A stretch of DNA of 64,000 bases from Streptomyces dysideae (GCF_001514305.1 NZ_KQ949076.1:281678-345677), one strand, 5' to 3'. Shown: positions 23,530 through 37,127, numbered from the stretch's first letter. Made by a program: numbers and translations. Notes: a model not told the origin generated them from the sequence alone.

Positions 23530-25161
23530 GTGCGCGACGTGACCCACGACGTGCCGGCGCTGCACCGCCGGTCGTTCCTGAAGTACACCGGCGCGCTGAG
23601 CGCGGCCGCCGCCGTCTCCGCGTCGCTGTCGGCCTGTTCGTCCGGGCCGGAGTCCACCAATGACACCGGCGGCGGGGGCGGCGGCACCGACCGGACGCTG
23701 ACCGCGGTGATCGGCTACGGCAACGACGGCAGCTGGGATCCCACCCAGACCGCGTCCGCGTTCGCCATGGCCGGCAACCACCACATCTACGAGGGCCTGC
23801 TGGACACCGACCCGATCTCCCGCGAGCCGTACGCGGCGCTCGCCACCCAGGTGCCGGCGGACCCGAACAGCACGTCGTGGAGGTTCACGCTACGGGCGGG
23901 CGCGAAGTTCCACGACGGCAAGCCGGTCGCCGCGGACGACGTGGTCTTCGTCTTCGACCGGATCCTGGACCCGAAGACCCAGACCCTCGCCAAGGGCTTC
24001 TTCGCGAGCTGGCTGAAGGAGGTCCGGAAGATCGACGCTCAGAACGTCGAGCTGGTCCTCAAGTTCCCTTTCCCCGACGGCATTTCACGCCTCACCCTCG
24101 CCAAGATCATGCCGAGGCACGTCTTCTCCCAGCCCGGCGCCTGGGACGACGCGATCAAGGGCAAGGCGATCGGCTCGGGGCCGTACCGGCAGACCGCGCA
24201 CCACCCCAAGTCGAACACCACCTTCGAGGCGTTCACCGACTACAACGGCCCGCGCAAGCCCGCCTTCAGGAAGATGAACTGGCTGACGATCGTGGACGCC
24301 GCCCCACGCGTCGCCCGGATCTCCGGCGCGAGCGCGGGCGCGCAGATCTCCGACAACATCCCGTACGCCAACATCACCCAGCTCGAGAAGAGCGGGCTGA
24401 CGGTCGCGGGCGGGGCCGGGATGAACAACCTCTTCCTGATGTTCAACACCAGGCACAAGCCCTTCGACGACGTGCGCGTCCGGCAGGCGCTGCACTACGC
24501 CATCGACACCGAGAAGATGGTGCAGGTGGCGCTGAAGGGCCACGGCAAGCCGTCGTCGTCCTTCCTCAACGAGAGCAACCCCGGCTACCGCCGCGCGAAG
24601 ACGGTCTACGACTACGACCCGGACAGGGCGAAGGCGCTGCTGAAGGAGGCCGGAGTCACCGGCCTGAAGGTCAACATCCTCGCGGTGAACGTCAGTTGGA
24701 TCGTCGACTGTCTGCCGACCATCAAGTCGTCCTGGGACGCGATCGGCGTACAGACGACGCTCGAGCCGCAGGAGACGACGGCCGTCTTCACCAAGATGGA
24801 CCAGAAGCAGGACTACCAGGTCGTCGCCGCCGCCTCGAACCCCAACCAGTTCGGCCTCGACGCCGACCTGATCATGCACTACAACTACGGCCCCACCAAC
24901 CTCTGGATGCAGTACACCCGCTGGGCCGACAACTCCGTGGCCGAACAACTCTTCAAGGACATGGACCAGGCGACGCGCGAACCGGACCCGGACCGGAAGA
25001 AGACGATGGTCCAGGACTACATCGACGTCGTCGCCGAACAGGCCGTGCTCTACCCGGTCGTCCACAACGAGCTGATCACGGCCTGGAACCCGAAGCTGCT
25101 CGCCGGGATAAGGGCACAGCCGTATCCCGGGATCAACCTGCTCCAAGCCAAGTGGTCGTAG
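23530..25161 (+). CDS. Peptide/nickel-type ABC importer solute-binding lipoprotein
   Basis: This is a 543-residue family 5 extracellular solute-binding protein. The leader has a twin-arginine motif (RRSFLKYTG) and a lipobox (LSAC) at about residues 33-36, so it is a Tat-exported lipoprotein. The SBP_bac_5 core is seen in WRFTLRAGAKFHDGKPVAADDVVF and FDDVRVRQALHYAIDTEKMV. The GTG at 23530 follows GGAGGA at 5 bp. It delivers substrate to the two permease domains encoded next. The ligand could be a peptide, opine or sugar acid; the lyase at the operon end hints at the latter types. Confidence 0.9.
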   Translation: MRDVTHDVPALHRRSFLKYTGALSAAAAVSASLSACSSGPESTNDTGGGGGGTDRTLTAVIGYGNDGSWDPTQTASAFAMAGNHHIYEGLLDTDPISREPYAALATQVPADPNSTSWRFTLRAGAKFHDGKPVAADDVVFVFDRILDPKTQTLAKGFFASWLKEVRKIDAQNVELVLKFPFPDGISRLTLAKIMPRHVFSQPGAWDDAIKGKAIGSGPYRQTAHHPKSNTTFEAFTDYNGPRKPAFRKMNWLTIVDAAPRVARISGASAGAQISDNIPYANITQLEKSGLTVAGGAGMNNLFLMFNTRHKPFDDVRVRQALHYAIDTEKMVQVALKGHGKPSSSFLNESNPGYRRAKTVYDYDPDRAKALLKEAGVTGLKVNILAVNVSWIVDCLPTIKSSWDAIGVQTTLEPQETTAVFTKMDQKQDYQVVAAASNPNQFGLDADLIMHYNYGPTNLWMQYTRWADNSVAEQLFKDMDQATREPDPDRKKTMVQDYIDVVAEQAVLYPVVHNELITAWNPKLLAGIRAQPYPGINLLQAKWS

Positions 25162-25170
25162 GAGACGGGC

Positions 25171-26133
25171 GTGATCGCCGTAGCCAGGATCCTGGCCCGC
25201 CGCGTCGCGCTGCTCGTGCCGCTGATGCTCGGCATCGTGCTGTTCGTGTTCCTGGTGATGCGGTTCTCGGACGTCGACCCGGCGTCCGCGTTCTTCCAGG
25301 GCGCCAACCCGACGCCCCAGCAGCTGCACGACTTCCGCGAACAGAACGGCCTCCTCGACCCCCTCCCCGTCCGCTACGTCGACTTCGTCGCCGACCTGCT
25401 GCACGGCGACCTGGGCACCAGCGCCCTGACCCGGGCGCCGGTCCTCGACCAGGTCACCACCGCACTGCCGCTCACCCTCCAGCTCACCTTCCTGGGCCTC
25501 GGCATCGCGGTGGTCCTGTCGCTGCTGGGCGGCGTCACGGCGGCGATCCACCGCGACCGCCTCCCCGACCAGATCATCCGCGTCGTCTCACTGACCGGCG
25601 TGGCGACCCCCGGCTTCTGGCTGGCGCTGCTGATGATCCAGTACCTGGCGGTGGACCTCGGCTGGTTCCCGACCGGCGGCTACATCAACCCGGCGGACTC
25701 CTTCACGGGCTGGCTGAAGACGATGACGCTCCCCGCCTTCGCCCTCTCCCTGCCGGTCGCGGCACAGCTGACGCGGATCGTCCGGACGGCGGTGGTGGAG
25801 GAGCTGGACAAGGACTACGTCCGGACGGCGATCGGCAGCGGCCTGCCGCCCCGGGTGGTCGTGGGCCGCAACGTCCTCCGGAACGCCCTCATCAATCCCC
25901 TGACCGTGCTGGGCCTGCGCGTCGGGTATCTCCTCGGTGGCGCGGTGGTCATCGAGACGATCTTCTCCCTCCCCGGCATGGGGAAGCTGATGATCGACGC
26001 GGTGAAGAACGGCGACCCGGCCGTCGTCCAGGGCGTAGTCCTCACGACGGCGACGGGCTTCGTCGTCGTCAACCTCGTCATCGACGTCCTCTATCTGCTG
26101 GTCAACCCGCGACTGAGGGATGCGGCCACATGA
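25171..26133 (+). CDS. ABC importer permease, DppB type
   Basis: This is a 320-residue permease of the peptide/nickel importer family, with six expected membrane spans. An N-terminal ARRVALLVPLMLGIVLFVFL segment is followed by the conserved FREQNGLLDPLPVRYVDFV and the EAA-loop region (VRTAIGSGLPPRVVVGRNVLRNAL). The GTG start lies 9 bp after the binding-protein stop. The stop overlaps the start of the permease-ATPase fusion (ATGA). Confidence 0.9.
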   Translation: MIAVARILARRVALLVPLMLGIVLFVFLVMRFSDVDPASAFFQGANPTPQQLHDFREQNGLLDPLPVRYVDFVADLLHGDLGTSALTRAPVLDQVTTALPLTLQLTFLGLGIAVVLSLLGGVTAAIHRDRLPDQIIRVVSLTGVATPGFWLALLMIQYLAVDLGWFPTGGYINPADSFTGWLKTMTLPAFALSLPVAAQLTRIVRTAVVEELDKDYVRTAIGSGLPPRVVVGRNVLRNALINPLTVLGLRVGYLLGGAVVIETIFSLPGMGKLMIDAVKNGDPAVVQGVVLTTATGFVVVNLVIDVLYLLVNPRLRDAAT

Positions 26134-28100
26134 TCCTCACCCCCAAGCACCTCACCGAGGCACTCTCCCGCCCCGGCATCCGCCTGCGCGGCTGGCGCCG
26201 GCTGCCGCCCCTGTCGAAGATCGCCGTCTGCTTCCTGACCGTCGTGTTCCTGATGGCCCTGTTCGCCCCCCTCCTCGCCCCGGACGACCCACTCGACCAG
26301 CAGCCACCGGTCGACGGCACGGGCCGCCCCTCCGCCGAACACTGGATGGGCCAGGACAGCCTCGGCCGGGACATCCTCAGCAGACTGATGTACGGCGCGC
26401 GGTGGTCGCTGGCGATCGGACTGGGGGCGACGGCTCTCGCCCTCGTCGTCGGAGCCCTGCTCGGCGCTGTCGCGGCGACCTCCCGCAAGGCCGTCGACGA
26501 GACGCTGATGCGCTGCCTGGACGTGGTGATGGCGTTCCCGGGCATCGCGCTGGCCGCCGTACTGGTAGCCGTGTTCGGCGGCGGGATCACGGTGCTGATC
26601 TGCGCGATCGCGTTCCTGTTCACGCCGCCGGTGGCGCGGGTGGTCCGGGCGAACGTCCTGGACCAGTACGGCGAGGACTACGTCACGGCGGAACGGGTCG
26701 TCGGGGCCCGCACCCCGCACATCGTCATCAAGCACGTGGCCATCAACTGCGCGGCGCCCGTCCTGGTGTTCTGCACGGTGCAGGTGGCGGAGGCGATCGT
26801 CTTCGAGGCGTCGCTGTCCTTCATCGGCGCGGGGGTACGGCCCCCCGACCCGTCCTGGGGCAGTGTCATCGCGGACGGCAAGAACATGGTGCTGACGGGC
26901 GGCTGGTGGGCGACCGTCTTCCCCGGCCTGCTGATGCTGGTCACGGTCCTCTCCCTGAACATCCTCTCCGAGGGCGTCTCGGACGCGTGGGCGGCACCGT
27001 CGGCACGCGAGGTGGACGTACGGGAGGACGACGACCGCCTGGAGGCACCGGAGCCCGGCAGCGGACAGGTGCTGCGCCTGCCCGAACTGGCTGAGGCGGC
27101 GGCACGACTGCGGTCGCGGGCAAGACCGCTGCCGGAAGGCCAACCGGTCCTGGCGGTGGAGAACCTGGCCATCGGCTTCGAGGCCCGGCACAGCGGGGTC
27201 GACATCGTGGACGGGATCAGCTTCGAGGTACGGCCGGGCGAAGTAGTGGGCCTGGTGGGGGAATCGGGCTGCGGCAAGTCGCTGACGGCGTTGGCGGTGA
27301 TGGGCCTGGAACCGAAGGGCGCCCGAATCCGCGGCCAAGTCCGCTTCAACCAACGTGACTTGCTGGCCGAGCCGATGCGCGTTAGGCGTCGGCTGCTCGG
27401 CCACGAGATGGCGATGATCTACCAGGACGCGCTGTCGTCCCTGAACCCGGCGATGACGATCCGGGCGCAGCTGAAGCAGGTGATACGCCGAGGAGGCCGC
27501 CGTACGGCTGTCGAACTGCTGACGATGGTCGGCCTCGCCCCCGACCGCACCCTGCGCAGCTACCCGCACGAACTCTCCGGCGGCCAGCGCCAACGCGTCC
27601 TGATCGCCATGGCCCTGTCCCGCGACCCGAAGCTGATCGTCGCCGACGAGCCGACGACCGCGCTGGACGTGACCGTGCAGGCGCAGATCATAGAGCTGCT
27701 GCTCAGGCTGCGGGCGGAGCTGGGCTTCGCGCTGATCCTCGTCTCGCACGACCTGGCACTGGTCGCGGACGTCACCGACCGGGTGGTGGTGATGTACGGC
27801 GGCCAGATCGTCGAGACGGGGGTGACCGCCGACCTGGTGGAGGCGCCGGCCCACCACTACACGCGGGGTCTGCTGGGCAGCGTGCTCTCGCTGGAGTCGG
27901 CGGAGGAACGGATGACGCAGATCAAGGGCGTCGTCCCGTCCCCCGCGGACTTCCCGGCGGGCTGCCGTTTCGCGGACCGCTGCCCGCCGGCGAGCGAGGT
28001 GTGCCGGACGACGGCCCCCGACCTGCTCGGCACCCGCACCCACACGGCCGCATGCCACCACCCGGCGGTCCACCTGGTCACGACGGAGGTCGCCCGGTGA
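26130..28100 (+). CDS. Fused ABC permease (DppC) and ATPase (DppD)
   Basis: This single 656-residue frame joins a DppC-type permease (about 1-285) to a DppD-type ATPase (about 338-640) through a charged linker (290-338). Permease markers are HWMGQDSLGRDILSRLMYGAR and FIGAGVRPPDPSWGSVIADG. ATPase markers are Walker A GESGCGKS at 377-384, LSGGQRQRVLIAMAL, Walker B LIVADEPTTALD, the H-loop SHD and the C-terminal oligopeptide motif with cysteines. It begins in the ATGA overlap and ends overlapping the next ATPase gene. Such fusions occur in actinobacteria and force 1:1 assembly of the two domains. Confidence 0.92.
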   Translation: MILTPKHLTEALSRPGIRLRGWRRLPPLSKIAVCFLTVVFLMALFAPLLAPDDPLDQQPPVDGTGRPSAEHWMGQDSLGRDILSRLMYGARWSLAIGLGATALALVVGALLGAVAATSRKAVDETLMRCLDVVMAFPGIALAAVLVAVFGGGITVLICAIAFLFTPPVARVVRANVLDQYGEDYVTAERVVGARTPHIVIKHVAINCAAPVLVFCTVQVAEAIVFEASLSFIGAGVRPPDPSWGSVIADGKNMVLTGGWWATVFPGLLMLVTVLSLNILSEGVSDAWAAPSAREVDVREDDDRLEAPEPGSGQVLRLPELAEAAARLRSRARPLPEGQPVLAVENLAIGFEARHSGVDIVDGISFEVRPGEVVGLVGESGCGKSLTALAVMGLEPKGARIRGQVRFNQRDLLAEPMRVRRRLLGHEMAMIYQDALSSLNPAMTIRAQLKQVIRRGGRRTAVELLTMVGLAPDRTLRSYPHELSGGQRQRVLIAMALSRDPKLIVADEPTTALDVTVQAQIIELLLRLRAELGFALILVSHDLALVADVTDRVVVMYGGQIVETGVTADLVEAPAHHYTRGLLGSVLSLESAEERMTQIKGVVPSPADFPAGCRFADRCPPASEVCRTTAPDLLGTRTHTAACHHPAVHLVTTEVAR

Positions 28101-29122
28101 GCGCACTGGTGGAACTGTCGGACGCGCACGTCGTCCACAAGGCCCGCACTGGCGGCCTGTTCATCCGGGACAAGGTCTACGCCCTGACCGGCGCCGACCT
28201 CACCATCGCCCCCGGCGAGACGGTCGGCGTGGTCGGCGAGTCGGGCTGCGGGAAGTCGACGCTGGCGAAGGTGCTGGTGGGTGTGCAGCGGCCGACTTCC
28301 GGGATGGTGGCCTTCGGGGGCCGGGACCTGTGGGCGATGCGACCGGCGGAGCGGCGGGCGGCGGTGGGCGGCAGCACGGGGATGATCTTCCAGGACCCGT
28401 CGACGGCACTGAACCGACGGCTGACGGTACGCCAGATACTGCGCGACCCGTTGGATGTGCACGACCGAGGCACGAGGTCACAACGGGAGGCTCGGGTAAG
28501 GGAGTTGACGTCGCTGGTGGGTCTGCCGCGCGCCCTCACGGACGCGCTGCCGGGCCAGCTGTCGGGCGGCCAGCGCCAACGAGTGGCCATCGCGAGGGCC
28601 TTGGCACTCGACCCCCGCCTGGTGGTGGCGGACGAGCCGACGAGCGCGCTGGACGTGTCGGTGCGCGCACAGATCCTCAACCTCCTCCTGGACCTGAAGG
28701 AACGGCTCGGGCTGGCGCTGGTGTTCGTGTCGCACGACATCCAGACGGTACGGCGGATGAGTGACCGGGTGATCACGATGTACCTGGGCCGGATCGTCGA
28801 GGAGTCCCCCGCCGCCGAGGTCACGGACCGCTCCCGGCACCCGTACACCCGGGCCCTGTTCTCCGCGACACCCGGTCTGCTGGACCCGATCGACCCGATC
28901 CCGCTGATCGGCCCGGTGCCGTCGGCGACGCGGCCGCCGAGCGGGTGCCCGTTCCGGACGAGGTGCTGGAAGGCGGACCAGGTCTGCGCGTCGTCGATGC
29001 CGGACTTCACGTCGGCTTCCGCCTCGCGGCACCGCTTCCGGTGTCACCATCCGGTGGAGGAGGAACAGTCCACCCGGGACCTCGTACGACAGAGCAGCAG
29101 CCACACCAGGGAGCCTTCATGA
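28097..29122 (+). CDS. ABC importer ATPase, DppF type
   Basis: This is a 341-residue ATPase with Walker A GESGCGKST, Q-loop MIFQDPSTALN, signature LSGGQRQRVAIARAL, Walker B LVVADEPTSALD and H-loop SHD. The C-terminal oligo_HPY region follows (CPFRTRCWKADQVC). It pairs with the ATPase half of the fusion protein to make the heterodimeric engine. GTGA and ATGA overlaps on both sides show a tightly coupled five-gene operon. Confidence 0.92.
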   Translation: MSALVELSDAHVVHKARTGGLFIRDKVYALTGADLTIAPGETVGVVGESGCGKSTLAKVLVGVQRPTSGMVAFGGRDLWAMRPAERRAAVGGSTGMIFQDPSTALNRRLTVRQILRDPLDVHDRGTRSQREARVRELTSLVGLPRALTDALPGQLSGGQRQRVAIARALALDPRLVVADEPTSALDVSVRAQILNLLLDLKERLGLALVFVSHDIQTVRRMSDRVITMYLGRIVEESPAAEVTDRSRHPYTRALFSATPGLLDPIDPIPLIGPVPSATRPPSGCPFRTRCWKADQVCASSMPDFTSASASRHRFRCHHPVEEEQSTRDLVRQSSSHTREPS

Positions 29123-30054
29123 CCTTGCCCGCCCCGCTGACCGGTGTCATCCCGCCCGTCTGCACGCCCCTGACACCGGAACGCGAGGTGGACGTCCCCT
29201 CGCTGCTCAGGCTCGTCGACCATCTGGTGGCGGGCGGGGTGCACGGGCTGTTCGTGCTGGGCACGTCGTCGGAGGCGGCGTATCTGACGGACCGGCAGCG
29301 GAGGGTGGTGGTGGAGTCGGTGACGGGGCATGTCGCCGGTCAGCTGCCCGTGCTGGCGGGGGTGATCGACATGACCACGCCGAGGGTGCTGGAGCATGTG
29401 GCGGCGGTGACATCGGCTGGGGCTGACGGGGTGGTGGCGACGGCACCCTTCTACACGAGCACGCATCCGTCCGAGATCGCCCGTCACTACCGTCTGATCG
29501 CGGGGGCGAGCCCGGTCCCGGTGGTGGCGTACGACCTGCCGGCGTCGGTGCACACGAAGCTCCCGGCGGACCTGGTCCTGGATCTGGCTGCCTCGGGCAC
29601 CCTGGCCGGCCTGAAGGACTCCAGCGGCGACCTTGCCTCCTTCCGCGGGGTCGTCATGGGCGCCCGCGCCCGGTCCGACATCGCCGGGTTCAGCGTCCTG
29701 ACCGGGTCCGAGGTGGTCACCGACGCGTCGCTGGCGTTGGGGGCGGATGGGGCGGTGCCCGGGTTGGCGAACGTCGATCCGGAGGGTTACGTCCGGCTGG
29801 ACGCCCTGTGCCGGGCCGGGGACTGGGAGCGGGCGCGAGCCGAACAGGAGCGGCTGTGCAGCCTGTTCGGCATGGTGACGGTCGGCGACCCCACGCGGAT
29901 GGGCGGCAGCTCGTCGGCGCTGGGCGCGTTCAAGGCGGCACTGCGTCTGCGGGGCGTCATCGACTGTCCGGTGACGGCGGAACCCCAGGTGCCGCTGTCG
30001 CCGGAGGAGGTGGAGCGGGTGGGGAAGTACTTGGCTGCGGCGGGGTTGCTGTAG
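29119..30054 (+). CDS. DapA/NanA-superfamily aldolase-lyase
   Basis: This is a 311-residue class I aldolase of the dihydrodipicolinate synthase/N-acetylneuraminate lyase superfamily. VLGTSSEAAYLT matches the GT(S/T)xE substrate loop, VPVVAYDLPAS holds the active-site Tyr, and LAGLKDSSGD holds the Schiff-base Lys. The ATG overlaps the ATPase stop. In this operon it probably cleaves or forms the imported compound, for example a sialic acid, 2-keto-3-deoxy sugar acid or related keto acid. The subfamily cannot be decided here, and it is unlikely to be the lysine-pathway DapA. Confidence 0.82.
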   Translation: MTLPAPLTGVIPPVCTPLTPEREVDVPSLLRLVDHLVAGGVHGLFVLGTSSEAAYLTDRQRRVVVESVTGHVAGQLPVLAGVIDMTTPRVLEHVAAVTSAGADGVVATAPFYTSTHPSEIARHYRLIAGASPVPVVAYDLPASVHTKLPADLVLDLAASGTLAGLKDSSGDLASFRGVVMGARARSDIAGFSVLTGSEVVTDASLALGADGAVPGLANVDPEGYVRLDALCRAGDWERARAEQERLCSLFGMVTVGDPTRMGGSSSALGAFKAALRLRGVIDCPVTAEPQVPLSPEEVERVGKYLAAAGLL

Positions 30055-30062
30055 TTGGGTTT

Positions 30063-30088
30063 CGCCCCCGCCGCCCCTACCCGTCCCA
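30063..30088. repeat. Dispersed repeat module C, copy 1
   Basis: CGCCCCCGCCGCCCCTACCC plus GTCCCA (26 bp) begins a few bases after a stop codon. It recurs exactly at 41230-41255, again just after a plus-strand stop codon. It is probably part of a Streptomyces intergenic repeat or terminator family. Confidence 0.7.
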
Positions 30089-30107
30089 GGAGACAACGAC
30101 CTGTCCG

Positions 30108-30766
30108 TCACATCGTCCCCGGTGTCACCATCCCCGACTCGTACGCCACGATGACCAACTGCGCCCGGTCCCGCACCCCCAGCTTCCCCATGATCCGGCT
30201 GACGTGCGTCTTCGCGGTGAGCGGGCTGAGCCCCAACGCCTCCGCGATCTCGGTGTTGTTGAGCCCACGCGCGACGAGCGCGAGCACCTGACTCTCCCGC
30301 TCCGACAGGCAGTCCGGGCCGCCGGCCGCCGGTATCGAGGGTGCGCGCAGAAACCGCGCGATCAGCCGTGCCGTCGGCCCCGGCGACAGCAGCGCGTCCC
30401 CCGCCGCCACCGTACGGATCGCGTCGAGGAGTTCGGCCGGCCGGGTGTCCTTCACCAGGAAGCCGGACGCGCCGGCACGCAGCGCCTCCACGATGTTCTC
30501 GTCCGTGTCGTACGTCGTGAGGACCAGCACCTTCACCCCGGCCAGGGCCTCGTCCGCCGCGATCAACCGGGTCGCCTCGATGCCGTCCAGGTCGGGCATG
30601 CGGATGTCCATCACCACGAGGTCGGCCCGTACGCTCCGGGCCAGCTCCACCGCCTCCCGGCCGGTCGCCGCCTCTCCCACGACCTCCATGTCCCGCGCCG
30701 ACTCGACGAGCATCGCGAACGCGGCCCGTACGAGGGTCTGGTCGTCGGCGAGCAGTACGCGGATGG

Positions 30767-30770
<4 letters not shown>
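30108..30770 (-). CDS. NarL/LuxR-type response regulator
   Basis: This is a 220-residue response regulator. The receiver has the acidic DD pair (LLADDQTLV), the phosphoacceptor in DLVVMDIRMPDLDG and the conserved Lys in SGFLVKDTRP. The LuxR helix-turn-helix is at about 150-210 (LSERESQVLALVARGLNNTEIAEALGLSPLTAKTHVSRIMGKLG). Its ATG overlaps the kinase stop (ATGA), so it pairs with that kinase. It likely controls the MMPL exporter upstream. Confidence 0.93.
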
Positions 30771-32061
<1,291 letters not shown>

Positions 32062-32065
<4 letters not shown>

Positions 32066-34134
32066 ACCGGCTCCGGCTGGCGTTCCCGCCGCTCCGGCTC
32101 CGGCGTACGCGACAGCCTGCCCGGCCACCACACCGTCCGCCGCAGCAGCACGCTCGCCGTGGTCACCAGGTACGTCCGGACGAGGAACGTGTCCAGCAGC
32201 ACTCCGACCGCGATCACGAACCCGAGCTCGACCAGCCCCACCAGCGGCAGCGTCGTCAGCACCGCGAAGGTCGCGGCGAGGACGATGCCCGCGGAGGCGA
32301 TGACGCCGCCCGTGGTACGCAGTGCCGTGAGCGCGGCCGCTTCCGGTTCGGCGCCGTTGAGGGACTCCTCACGCATCCGGTGCATCAGGAAGATGCCGTA
32401 GTCCACACCGAGGGCGACCAGGAAGACGAAGGACAGCAGCCCGAGCCCGGGGTCCGTGCCCTCGAAGCCCAGCACCGGGCCGAACACCAGCCCGCCGATC
32501 CCGAGCGCCGCGCCCCACACCGCGACCACCGCCACCAGCAGCATCAACGGTGCGACGAGGCTGCGCAGCAGTCCCACGAGGATGACGAACACGGCGGCCA
32601 GCACCAGCGGCACGATCACCACGCGGTCCCGGGACTCGCTGTCGGCGAGGTCGATCTGCTGGGCGCTGGGCCCGCCGACGTAGGTGCCGTCGAGTCCGTC
32701 GCGCAGGGCCTCGATGGTCCGCGTCTCGCCGGGCGTCTGGGGGGCGGCGGTCGCGAAGACGGAGATCTCCGTCCAGCCCCCGCCGCTGCGTCCGGCGGCC
32801 ACCTCGGCGACCCCGTCCGTCGTCCGTGCCGTCTCCGCCACGGCGCCGGCCGTGTCCGTCGGGGCGATCACGGTGATCGGCTGGCTGCTGCGTTCGGGAT
32901 ACTCGCGGGCCAGCGTCTGCATCGCGGTGATCGACTCGGGTTGGTCGGTGAAGGAGTCCTCCTGGTCGAGGCCGCCGGGCAGGTTGAGCGTGCCGAGCGC
33001 GAGGGCGCCCAGCAGGACCGCGCCGCCCGCGAGGACGGCGGCGGGCCGGCGGGTCGCCGAGGACCCCATGGCGGCGAACAGCGACCGGCGGGCCTTGGGC
33101 GTGCTGCCGAAGGCGGGGATCACCGGCCAGAACACGCGCCGCCCGAGCAGCACCAGCACAGCCGGCAGCAGCGTCGTCATGGCGACCAGCGCGGCCAGCA
33201 CGCCCACCATCCCCACCGGGCCCATGCCGCTGCTGCTGTTGAGGTCGGCGGCGAGCAGGCACAGCAGCCCGGCCGCGACCGTGCCGGAGGAGGCGAGGAT
33301 CGCCGGTCCGCAGCCGCGCAGGGCGGTGCGCATGGCGTCGTACGGCCGTTCGTGGCACCGTAGCTCCTCGCGGTAGCGGGAGATGAGCAGCAGCGCGTAA
33401 TCGGTGCCCGCGCCGAGGACGAGGATCGTCATCACGCCGCCGCTCTGGCCGGTGATGGTGACGTCGAAGAGTTCGTGCAGCCCGTATGCGGCGGCCATGG
33501 CCATGCCGGCGGCGACGCCCGCGACGGCGAGCGGCACCAGCCACAGGAACGGGCTGCGGTAGATGAGGATCAGCAGCACGGTGACGACGCCGAGTGTGGC
33601 GTACAGCAGGGTGCCGTCGATCGTCTCGAACACCTTGCCCATGTCGGTGTTGAGCGCGCCGGGCCCGCCGACCTCGACGCTCAGCCCGCCGCTGCCCTCG
33701 GTGATCTCCCGCACTCCGTCGACGAAGGCGTTCCGGGCCTCCTCGTCCTGGCCGGGTGAGGTGCTGGACACCGGGTACATCAGGGTGGTGCCGTCCTCGG
33801 ACGGGATGCCCTTGGGCGTACCGGACAGCTCGTACGCGGTGCCGACCTCGGCGACCTGCTCCACCGCCGTCTGCCGGTCTCCGGCGGTCAGCCCGCCGTC
33901 CCGGTGGTACACGAGCACCAGGTCGGTCGACTCACCGCCGGGCAGCTCGTCCTGGATCCTGGCCACCTGGGTGGAGTCCGCGCTGTCGGGCAGATAGTCG
34001 ACCGCGCGGTTCTGCTGCACGTCGCCGAACTTCCCGGCCAGCGGCCCGACCAGCACGAGCGCGGCCAGCCACAGGCCGACCACCATCCAGGGCACGGCGC
34101 GTCGTCGCCGTGCGGTTGTCCTTGTGCCGCCCAT
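32062..34134 (-). CDS. MMPL-family RND exporter
   Basis: This is a 690-residue MMPL transporter with two repeats of one membrane span, an outer domain and about five spans. Typical segments are TILVLGAGTDYALLLISRYREEL in the first half and FVFLVALGVDYGIFLMHRMREE in the second, each with the conserved Asp-Tyr of the proton pathway. The ATG at 34134 follows GGAGGGAG. It is the first gene of the exporter-kinase-regulator operon. The substrate is unknown; lipids or hydrophobic antibiotics are usual. Confidence 0.92.
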
Positions 34135-34297
34135 GGTGACGGGTCTCCCTCCGGTCGGGGCTGTCTGGATCGGTCTCCAGACTCCCGTCCTGAAGGCATC
34201 GAATCGTCGGGCGTGAGGTCGAGCCGGACGTTACTGCGGAGGGCGGCCCACGGGCTGGATTACTCCCCGGGGAGTACGAGTGGTCCTACGACGGCGC

Positions 34298-34993
34298 CTA
34301 CGACGGTGTACGCGCCGCCACCAGCAACCGCGTCACGTCTTCCCCGCAGATGGTGAGCGCCGCGCCCACGGTCGTGAGGACCTCCCGCTCGGCCGGTGTG
34401 TACGGCCCGTCGGCCAGGGCGATGCGTGCGCCCTGGAGCAGGATCGATTCGCGGCCGGCGGGGGCGAGGTGCGGGGCCAGCGGGTCCAGGGCCTCGTGCA
34501 GCTCTATGGCGAGTCCGGCGCCGCAGGGCTCGCCGAAGACCCGGCCGGTGTCCGCGGCGAGCGCCTCGACCAGGGCGTCGAGCTGCTCCTCCGTGCAGTC
34601 GTCGAAGCCGGCCGCGCGGACCGCGCCCGCCGCCGTCTCCAGGGCCGGGCGGGCGCAGGGGCTGCCGGCGGCGAGGACCGCCAGGGCGACGGTGTGGACG
34701 GCGTCGCGGAGCATCGCCGAGAAGCGAGTGGTGGTGGGATGGTCGAGGACGTCGGTGCCGAAGTGGCGGCTGCACGCGGCGCACTCCACGACCGGGCCGG
34801 CCTCACCGCGCGGCAGCACGGGCACACCGAGGCAGGTGAAGCGGCGGCGGCCGGTCAGCCGCTGGTAGTTGCGGTCGCCTCCGCAGCCGGGGCAGAAGAA
34901 CTCGCCGTCGCCGACCGGCGTCCACGCGATGCGCGTGCCGAGGAGGCGGGCACGCCTGTCGGCACGGCCGTTTCGTCCCCGTCCTGGCAGCAC
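34298..34993 (-). CDS. TerB-like protein with zinc ribbon
   Basis: This is a 231-residue protein. The N-terminal four-cysteine ribbon (FFCPGCGGDRNYQ...VECAACSRHFG) is followed by a TerB-like all-helical domain with acidic metal-binding residues (ILLQGARIALADGPYTPAEREVLTTVGAAL). The GTG at 34993 follows GGAGGT at about 5 bp, better than the ATG further upstream. TerB-type proteins bind metal and take part in stress responses, but the tellurite link here is only a family name. Confidence 0.78.
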   Translation of the reverse strand: MLPGRGRNGRADRRARLLGTRIAWTPVGDGEFFCPGCGGDRNYQRLTGRRRFTCLGVPVLPRGEAGPVVECAACSRHFGTDVLDHPTTTRFSAMLRDAVHTVALAVLAAGSPCARPALETAAGAVRAAGFDDCTEEQLDALVEALAADTGRVFGEPCGAGLAIELHEALDPLAPHLAPAGRESILLQGARIALADGPYTPAEREVLTTVGAALTICGEDVTRLLVAARTPS

Positions 34994-35122
34994 GTCGCAC
35001 CTCCGTAACCACGCGGCAACATCGCCGCGCTTGCGTGATGTTAGCCACATTGTCGAGGTGGAGTCAGCACCCCGGAAGGGACCTTCCCGTGACCTCCACA
35101 GCTATTGGCTGGTATACGACGG

Positions 35123-35157
35123 AGCCCCGCCCACCCGGAAAAGGTGGACGGGGCTCT
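35123..35157. terminator. leuA terminator
   Basis: GAGCCCCGCCCACC (35123-35136) pairs with GGTGGACGGGGCTC (35144-35157) with a single mismatch and a short A-rich loop. It lies 20 bp past the leuA stop codon. Confidence 0.88.
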
Positions 35158-35177
35158 TAAACCGCCGGTCAGGCTGG

Positions 35178-37127
<1,950 letters not shown>

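Noticed and set aside
23877..26129. Upstream part of the long frame that contains the permease-ATPase fusion
   Set aside because: The codons before 26130 are out-of-frame shadow of the binding protein and first permease. The ATGA overlap fixes the real start.
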